Assembly: GCF_000331735.1 (NCBI RefSeq)
Contig: NC_020126.1
Coordinates: 5,022,001 to 5,086,000, forward strand
Reading direction: 5' to 3'
Length of the DNA: 64,000 nt
Source: Myxococcus stipitatus DSM 14675
Lineage (GTDB): Bacteria > Myxococcota > Myxococcia > Myxococcales > Myxococcaceae
Positions 59,067 through 64,000 of this stretch are shown here, one piece after another (the stretch's first letter is position 1; the number at the start of each line of letters is the position of its first letter). A model generated the notes under the pieces. That model did not search any database. It saw nothing but the letters and a program-made list of their open reading frames with translations, and was not told where the DNA came from. A program made the translations under genes and the position numbers.

Positions 59067-59918
59067 TCAGGCCGGTTCCGGGGTGCCCAGGTGGGTGATC
59101 TCCCGAATCCCGAGAGAGGAGACCTGGAACACGGCGAAGGCCTCGGCCCCCTGCTCCACGCTGGCCAGGCAGCACACCTGGGAGGGGGGGCCCGAGGTGT
59201 GGGCGAGTACGCCCCGATAGCCCTTGTGCAGGTGGCCGCAGAGCACGAGCCGGGGTTGGAGCGCCTCTGTCAGGAGCCGTGCGTACTCGTTGCCCACGGC
59301 GTCCGCGTCGGGGCTGCGGCGCTGTTGCGCGAAGGCTCCTCGGTCCTGGGTCGCGATGATTCCGGAGGGCCAGTCGTGGACGACCAGCACGTCCGCGCGG
59401 CCGAACGCCAGGGCGCGCTCGATGTCTTCTTCGTGGAAGAAGGTGAAGGCCTTGTTCGACACGGAGCCCAGCAGGGACAGCGGCGGGTGGGGCTTCTGGA
59501 AGGAGGCCGCGTCGTGGATGCCGGAGACGCCGACGACGCTCAGGCCGTTCAGGTCGACGGCGCTCGAGCGCCCCAGGTAGTGGCAGTTCGGCGCGAGCTG
59601 GAAGCCGCGTGGCTCGGTGTCCAGGTAGCCATGGGGCTCGTGGTTGCCGCCGATGAAGTGGACGGGCCAGGGGAAGTGACGGCGCTTCTGGTGGTAGTCG
59701 GCGAAGTCGCCCAGGTGCTTGTGGCGCGCGGGGGCGGCCATGGTCGCCAGGTCGGCTTCGTCGCGGTGGGGCTCGAAGTCACCCACCTGGAGGACGAAGT
59801 CCAGCTCGTGTCGGGCGCGCTTCGACCACGCCTGGAGGAAGGACACCATCCGGTGCATGCGCCCATGCACGTCGCCCACGGCGGCGAAGCAGAAGCTCTC
59901 GAGGGAAGGGAGGGGCAT
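59067..59918 (-). CDS. Metallophosphoesterase resembling RNA lariat debranching enzyme Dbr1
   Basis: 283 residues. All calcineurin-like metal motifs are present: GDVHG (Asp16, His18), GDFE (Asp47), GGNHE (Asn92, His93), VVHDWP (His181) and GHLHKG (His229, His231). Beyond the generic fold, long segments follow eukaryotic Dbr1: RDEADLATMAAPARHKH (Dbr1: R-N-E-A-D-L, then M-A-x-P), FIGGNHE with a Leu/Pro-rich stretch, APNCHYLG (Dbr1: APN-x-YYLG), VVGVSGIHD (Dbr1: G-x-SGI) and HDWPSGI (Dbr1: SHDWP-x-x-I). Dbr1 cleaves 2'-5' phosphodiester bonds of branched RNA. One difference is that Dbr1 has Cys in the first motif (GCxH) where this protein has Asp16. The start lies 10 bases after the stop of the USP-phospholipase D gene. 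The comparison is from memory of Dbr1 sequences. Confidence 0.85.
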   Translation of the reverse strand: MPLPSLESFCFAAVGDVHGRMHRMVSFLQAWSKRARHELDFVLQVGDFEPHRDEADLATMAAPARHKHLGDFADYHQKRRHFPWPVHFIGGNHEPHGYLDTEPRGFQLAPNCHYLGRSSAVDLNGLSVVGVSGIHDAASFQKPHPPLSLLGSVSNKAFTFFHEEDIERALAFGRADVLVVHDWPSGIIATQDRGAFAQQRRSPDADAVGNEYARLLTEALQPRLVLCGHLHKGYRGVLAHTSGPPSQVCCLASVEQGAEAFAVFQVSSLGIREITHLGTPEPA

Positions 59919-59928
59919 GGAGGAAGGC

Positions 59929-62685
59929 TCAGCCGACGAGGGAGGGCCAGTTGCGACCGACCCAGGCCCGTTGCTCGACTTCTTCGCGCCAGCGCGAGTC
60001 CTCGCGGTCGATGCGCCGCGATGTGGCGAAGAGGGGCGTCAGGGCTTCGAGCATCCGCTCCGCGAAGGGTGGGTCCTCGACGATGAGCAGGGCCTCGCTC
60101 TCCCAATAGGCGGCGGTGACGTCCAGGTTCGCGCTGCCGACCGCGACCGCCGTGGTGTCACAGACGAGGAGCTTCGCGTGGACGTGGGGACAGAGTTGCT
60201 CCAGCGCGGGTTCCCACGTCGGCCGGGTGGGCAGGGCCAGCTCGTAGGCGATGGCGCCCGCGGCGATGACCGCGTCCAGCCGGCTGCGCACGTAGTGGTC
60301 CGCCACTTCACGGAGGGCTCCGCCCGGGAAGTAGGTCCGAGCGTCTCCGTAGTGAGGACGGACGCTGCCGAAGAGAATCTCCACGCGCACGCCCCGGCGC
60401 ACGGCGGCGATGAGGGCGTTCTGGATCTCGAGCAGCAGGGGGAAGGTGTTCACCAGCACGAGCCGTGAGCGCGCATGGCGGATGAGCGCGAGCTGTGTAT
60501 CGAGCGTGTGTGTATCCCGGAGTCCCTCGTGGAGGACCAGTCTCGCCGCCATCGTCCCCTCGGGAGCTGACTCCGGGATGTCGAACGGTTCGCCGCCGGC
60601 CCGGGCCCACTCGGCCAGGAACGCGCGCTCGAGGTCGCCGACGAGGGGGCCCTTCAGCCGGGCGCCGCAGTCGAGCCAGGGGATGTCTCGATAGGGCGTG
60701 TCCCGGTGCAGGTCCACCTCGTCGAAGCCCGTGTAGTAGGGCGCGCCGAGGTTGCGTCCGGAGACGAAGGCCCGCGTGGAGTCGATGAGCGTCAGCTTGC
60801 GGTGGTTGCGCTGCTTGAGCTCGGAGAGGCTCGGGACACCGACGAGCGGGGCAATGGCGCGCACCTCCACGAGCGGTGTCTCCGACAGGGAGACGAGCGC
60901 GGGGTTGAGGGCGCCGAAGGAGTCATGGCCGCTGTAGAGCGCATCCGCGAGGAAGCGCACGCGCACGCCTCGCGATGCGGCGCGCTTCAGGGCCTCCGTG
61001 ATGCGGGCCGTGATGGCGTCGTCCTCGACGATGTAGCACTGCCAATGGAGGGTGCTCCGGGCCGCGTCGATGGCGGCCAGGAGGGATTCACGAGCGAGCC
61101 GGTTGTCGAGCTCGAACGCGATGTCATGCCCTCCCCGTCGAGGGCCGCAGCCCGCGAGCACCAGCTCGCGGGCGAATGCCCCTGGCTCATCGGGAATGGG
61201 GAGCGGCTCCAGCGGCGTGGTCCGCGACAGCGCCACGCACTCCTCGGGGCTCAGGGTGCGGAGGTGCGGATGGACAGGTTTGTATGAATCGCGCGTGAGG
61301 ACAGCGGCGATGGGGATGTGCGCGGCGGCGAGGCGAGTCGCGACTCGCAGGAGCCGCTGGCCATCGACCTGCCTGGGGACATCATCGGCGCGCGCATCGT
61401 CGAGCCATGCGCTGGCATCGAGCAGCAGCGGCCAGGGGAGGTCGGGCAGCTTCTCTCGCAGGTGTGCACGCTGCTGGGCAAGGGAGTCGCTGTCGCGCAG
61501 CCGCACGAAGACCAGGTGATAGCGCTCGGCCGCCAAGGCTCGGGCCGCGTCGAGCGCCTCCTCGTCCACCAGGCTGTCCACGAGGAGCACGGGCTTCTCG
61601 GGGGCCAGCACGTAGCAGGGCGTCAGGTGTCGGGGGGCCGAGGCTCCCGCGAAGGAGAACGCGAGGGCATGGGGTCCTCTCGTGTGCTCGAACCAGGAGG
61701 CGTCGAGCACGGCGGTGCCTCCCTCATGCCCGCCGTGGCCCAGGGTGTTTCCTCCCTCGAAGAGCGTGAGGTCTCCGGCGTCGGGAACGGAGACGCTCGA
61801 CATGAAGCCCACGCGCTCCACGGCGAAGCGCGGCGCCAGCCCAGGAGCCGAGAGGGAGTCGGAGACCGCGTAGGTGTCCTCGAACAACGGGGACGAGGGC
61901 TGCGCGCGGGGCAGCATCAGAAGGGGGACCCGAGCCTCCTGGAGGGCCTTGGCGCCGAACAGGCCCAGCATCAGCGCCTCCACATCGGCGAGGGCATCGG
62001 CTGGAACGAGCAGGAGGTCCGCGCCGGAGCGCAGCGCCGCGACGTCGAAGACCTCGGCGCGACTGTGGGCGGGGTTCTCGGTGAGGGCTTCGACGTGGAG
62101 CAACTGGTCGATGCCCAGGGCCCGGCTCAGGGCCTGGAGATGCGAGACCTGCTCGGGCTCCAGCTCGGACGTGAGCGCGACCAACTCGGAGCGCACGGCA
62201 CAGCGGGAGAGGAACGTGGCCACGGCGCCGAGTCCCCGTCCATCCGGCGCGACAGCCACCGCCGTGCGAGCGGGCGTGGCGGGAGAGGGCGCGGCCGCCT
62301 TGCCGATGGAGAGCACGGGGAGGTGCTCCCGCAAGCAGAGCATGAGCATGGCGCCCACGCGGGCTCTCGGCGACGTATCGAGATGCGGACCGAAGACGAC
62401 CAACTCCGCGCCGTGCTTCGTGGCCACGTGGACGATGCCCCCGGTGTCGAGGTGCGTCTCCAGCGCGCCGCTCACCTGGATGCCGGCATCCCAGTCATGC
62501 AGGGCGTGGCGAAGGCGGTCCAGCACGGTGAGGCTGGCGGGCGGAGGTGCCTCCAGCTCACTGCGCTCGGGCACGAGCCCGTACAGATAGACGGCCTCGG
62601 GAGCGGCGGTCAGCCGCTGGACCCAATGAATGACCTGCTCGGACTCCGAGCCGGCATCGAAGACGACCACGAGACGACGGAACAT
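59929..62685 (-). CDS. Universal-stress-domain / phospholipase D (cardiolipin synthase-like) fusion
   Basis: 918 residues. Residues 1-275 contain two tandem Usp-like domains (FRRLVVVFDAGSESEQ; AELVVFGPHLDTSPRARVGA; RTAVAVAPDGRGLGAVATFL; ADLLLVPADALADVEALM). Residues about 300-500 are of unknown type. The C-terminal part (about 530-918) is a phospholipase D core with two HKD motifs: His628/Lys630/Asp635 (NHRKLTLID) and His836/Lys838/Asp843 (HVHAKLLVCD), each followed by GR-N or GS-N (SGRNLG, VGSANLD). It is most like cardiolipin synthases but lacks their N-terminal membrane helices, so other phosphodiesters, including nucleic acid, are possible substrates. It heads the minus-strand gene set with the Dbr1-like and helicase genes. 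Confidence 0.88.
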   Translation of the reverse strand: MFRRLVVVFDAGSESEQVIHWVQRLTAAPEAVYLYGLVPERSELEAPPPASLTVLDRLRHALHDWDAGIQVSGALETHLDTGGIVHVATKHGAELVVFGPHLDTSPRARVGAMLMLCLREHLPVLSIGKAAAPSPATPARTAVAVAPDGRGLGAVATFLSRCAVRSELVALTSELEPEQVSHLQALSRALGIDQLLHVEALTENPAHSRAEVFDVAALRSGADLLLVPADALADVEALMLGLFGAKALQEARVPLLMLPRAQPSSPLFEDTYAVSDSLSAPGLAPRFAVERVGFMSSVSVPDAGDLTLFEGGNTLGHGGHEGGTAVLDASWFEHTRGPHALAFSFAGASAPRHLTPCYVLAPEKPVLLVDSLVDEEALDAARALAAERYHLVFVRLRDSDSLAQQRAHLREKLPDLPWPLLLDASAWLDDARADDVPRQVDGQRLLRVATRLAAAHIPIAAVLTRDSYKPVHPHLRTLSPEECVALSRTTPLEPLPIPDEPGAFARELVLAGCGPRRGGHDIAFELDNRLARESLLAAIDAARSTLHWQCYIVEDDAITARITEALKRAASRGVRVRFLADALYSGHDSFGALNPALVSLSETPLVEVRAIAPLVGVPSLSELKQRNHRKLTLIDSTRAFVSGRNLGAPYYTGFDEVDLHRDTPYRDIPWLDCGARLKGPLVGDLERAFLAEWARAGGEPFDIPESAPEGTMAARLVLHEGLRDTHTLDTQLALIRHARSRLVLVNTFPLLLEIQNALIAAVRRGVRVEILFGSVRPHYGDARTYFPGGALREVADHYVRSRLDAVIAAGAIAYELALPTRPTWEPALEQLCPHVHAKLLVCDTTAVAVGSANLDVTAAYWESEALLIVEDPPFAERMLEALTPLFATSRRIDREDSRWREEVEQRAWVGRNWPSLVG

Positions 62686-62882
62686 GGTGTGTGCACTTCC
62701 CGGACAACCGGCCGCCCATTATGCCCGGTCCCACGTCAAACCCCAGGGGTATCACCCTGGAGCTTCACTCTTGGAACAGGAGGGCGTGCCACCTCGGGCG
62801 TGAGGCACCACGCGGCGGATGCAACTGGTTGCTATAGGCAATGAGTATGCCTTTGCGGGGAGGCCAGGTATTCTTGTTTGCC

Positions 62883-64000
62883 ATGACCCTCTCATCGCGC
62901 TGTAGGAGTCGTCTGTGGCTGGCGCTCGCCGTCGCGAGTGTCGTGGGCTGTGGAAGTGAGCGACCGGATGAGGCGCCCTCGGGCGCGGTGGCGTCGCGCG
63001 GAGATTCGCAGGTGAGCTTCGCGCTGGGCATCTCGGACTCCGACCCGGACACCTTCACCCATCCCGCGTGGGACGGGCTCAACGTGAAGCGTGCGCGAGT
63101 GGTCGTGCCCTATGACGTGGCGCTGCGTCCCACCACGGATGCGAGGAGACAGAGGTTCGAGGCGTGGTTGCAGGCCGCGGCGGCGAAGTCGGTGGAGCCG
63201 TATGTCACCCTCGGCCCGAGCGACCAGCACAAGGCTGCCAATGGCAAGTATCTGGCGCCCACGGATGGGGAGTACCGTGCGGCCTTCGAGGCCTTCCACG
63301 CGACCTATCCGGCCATCACCCTGGTGGGTGCCTGGAACGAGCCGAACTTCCCTGACTCCGTCCTCCAGAGTGGCGTCCCACTGGACCAGCCCACCTGCGC
63401 CAGCGAGGACCTGGAGAACTGTGGCCCCCTGCGCGCCGCGTTCTATTACCGGCTGGTGGTGAGCATCTGTCCGACGTGCACCGTGGCCGCGGGCGAGTTC
63501 GACGCCACACCCGGTGACTCATACTGGGACCGCTACCGCCTCTTCCTCCGGGGCCACCGCCCCAAGCTCTGGAGCATCCATCCCCACCACGACGCCAACC
63601 GCTATCAGGCGAGCGGCGCGCACTGCGTGCCCGGGGACTCGAGTTGTACGACGCGGACGTTCTTGGGTTGGCTGCAGGGCCTCGACGCCTCCTGGGACGT
63701 CGGGCACATCTGGCTCACGGAAGTGGGGGCCTTCTACCGGAACGCCAACGGGCAGGTGTTCGGCGACGTGTCCCAGCGTGACACGACGAAGTTCATCTTG
63801 AGACTGCCGAGCCTGAGCGCACGAATCACTCGCATCTACTACTACAACCATTCGAACCAGTGCTCGACGGCGGACCGCTGTGCGACGCAGGACCGGGGCA
63901 TCATCGCGCCGGAGCCGTGGGATGGAACCCCGCTGTCGTATGACACCGCGGGGCGCATCCGCTCCGCGTATGCCGTGCTGAGGGACCGGGATACCCACGG
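62883..64000 (+). CDS. Secreted glycoside-hydrolase-like lipoprotein, 3' end cut by window
   Basis: The frame from ATG 62883 is open to the window edge (372 codons visible). The signal ends in a lipobox (AVASVVGCGSE, Cys23). The mature part looks like a TIM-barrel glycoside hydrolase of clan GH-A: acid/base motif GAWNEPNFPD (Asn-Glu-Pro), then a second Glu in IWLTEVGAFYRN as candidate nucleophile, with SIHPHHDANRY between. Several Cys (near 167, 174, 190, 193, 233, 239) could form disulfides. Substrate is unknown; GH39- or GH5-like families are the best guess. ATGs at 62841 and 62847 are in frame upstream. It is divergent from the USP-phospholipase D gene. Confidence 0.8.
   Translation, partial: MTLSSRCRSRLWLALAVASVVGCGSERPDEAPSGAVASRGDSQVSFALGISDSDPDTFTHPAWDGLNVKRARVVVPYDVALRPTTDARRQRFEAWLQAAAAKSVEPYVTLGPSDQHKAANGKYLAPTDGEYRAAFEAFHATYPAITLVGAWNEPNFPDSVLQSGVPLDQPTCASEDLENCGPLRAAFYYRLVVSICPTCTVAAGEFDATPGDSYWDRYRLFLRGHRPKLWSIHPHHDANRYQASGAHCVPGDSSCTTRTFLGWLQGLDASWDVGHIWLTEVGAFYRNANGQVFGDVSQRDTTKFILRLPSLSARITRIYYYNHSNQCSTADRCATQDRGIIAPEPWDGTPLSYDTAGRIRSAYAVLRDRDTH

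Overview
The window is about 70% GC with strong GC bias at third codon positions. Its gene families (FHA-GAF-adenylate cyclase, Ser/Thr kinases, roadblock and DUF4388-type proteins, orphan sigma-54 activators, ELWxxDGT repeats, lamin-tail and thrombospondin-3 lipoproteins, large carboxypeptidase-regulatory-like proteins) point to a fruiting myxobacterium of the Myxococcaceae (Myxococcota). This is inferred from gene content, not from a marker gene. I see no rRNA, tRNA, CRISPR array, transposase or phage gene, so it reads as ordinary chromosome. Both edges cut genes: a beta-helix protein at the left and a secreted glycoside-hydrolase-like lipoprotein at the right.

Layout. 1-12 kb: cut beta-helix protein, roadblock/DUF4388-type protein, 951-residue carboxypeptidase-regulatory/PDZ protein, AAA+ ATPase, WbqC-family protein, GAF-PAS histidine kinase with a degenerate receiver, PhyH dioxygenase, alpha/beta hydrolase. 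12-22 kb: amidohydrolase/TSP3/lamin-tail lipoprotein, exonuclease III, PlsC-type acyltransferase, exported beta-solenoid protein, EamA-like transporter, UspA, a short-chain dehydrogenase homologue lacking its catalytic residues, and a trypsin-like lipoprotein. 22-28 kb (minus strand): a two-gene FAD/[2Fe-2S] amine or opine dehydrogenase, then ECF sigma factor > anti-sigma > STN/beta-solenoid membrane protein. 28-35 kb: TruD with a repetitive tail, an overlapping adenylate cyclase > Ser/Thr kinase pair, and a membrane protein. 35-45 kb: unknown 775-residue protein, sigma-54 activator, MBL-fold hydrolase, orphan ParA, Rnk, ELWxxDGT lipoprotein. 45-51 kb: gltB-gltD glutamate synthase. 51-57 kb: Nudix hydrolase and an iron-uptake locus (Fur-box candidate, TonB, PepSY membrane protein, siderophore receptor, PiuC-type hydroxylase). 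57-63 kb (minus strand): a USP-phospholipase D fusion, a metallophosphoesterase strongly resembling the eukaryotic RNA lariat debranching enzyme Dbr1, and a DEAD-box RNA helicase.

How the genes work together. The clearest functional unit is the iron locus: a 15-bp Fur-type palindrome lies at the 5' end of tonB, followed by the inner-membrane PepSY protein, a UUCG-loop terminator, the outer-membrane receptor and the hydroxylase. The clearest regulatory units are the ECF sigma/anti-sigma/effector operon and the cyclase-kinase operon; both contain ATGA stop/start overlaps. The most unexpected gene is the Dbr1-like phosphoesterase. Myxobacteria are where retron msDNA, a 2'-5' branched RNA-DNA, was first found, and this enzyme sits directly upstream of an RNA helicase on the same strand.
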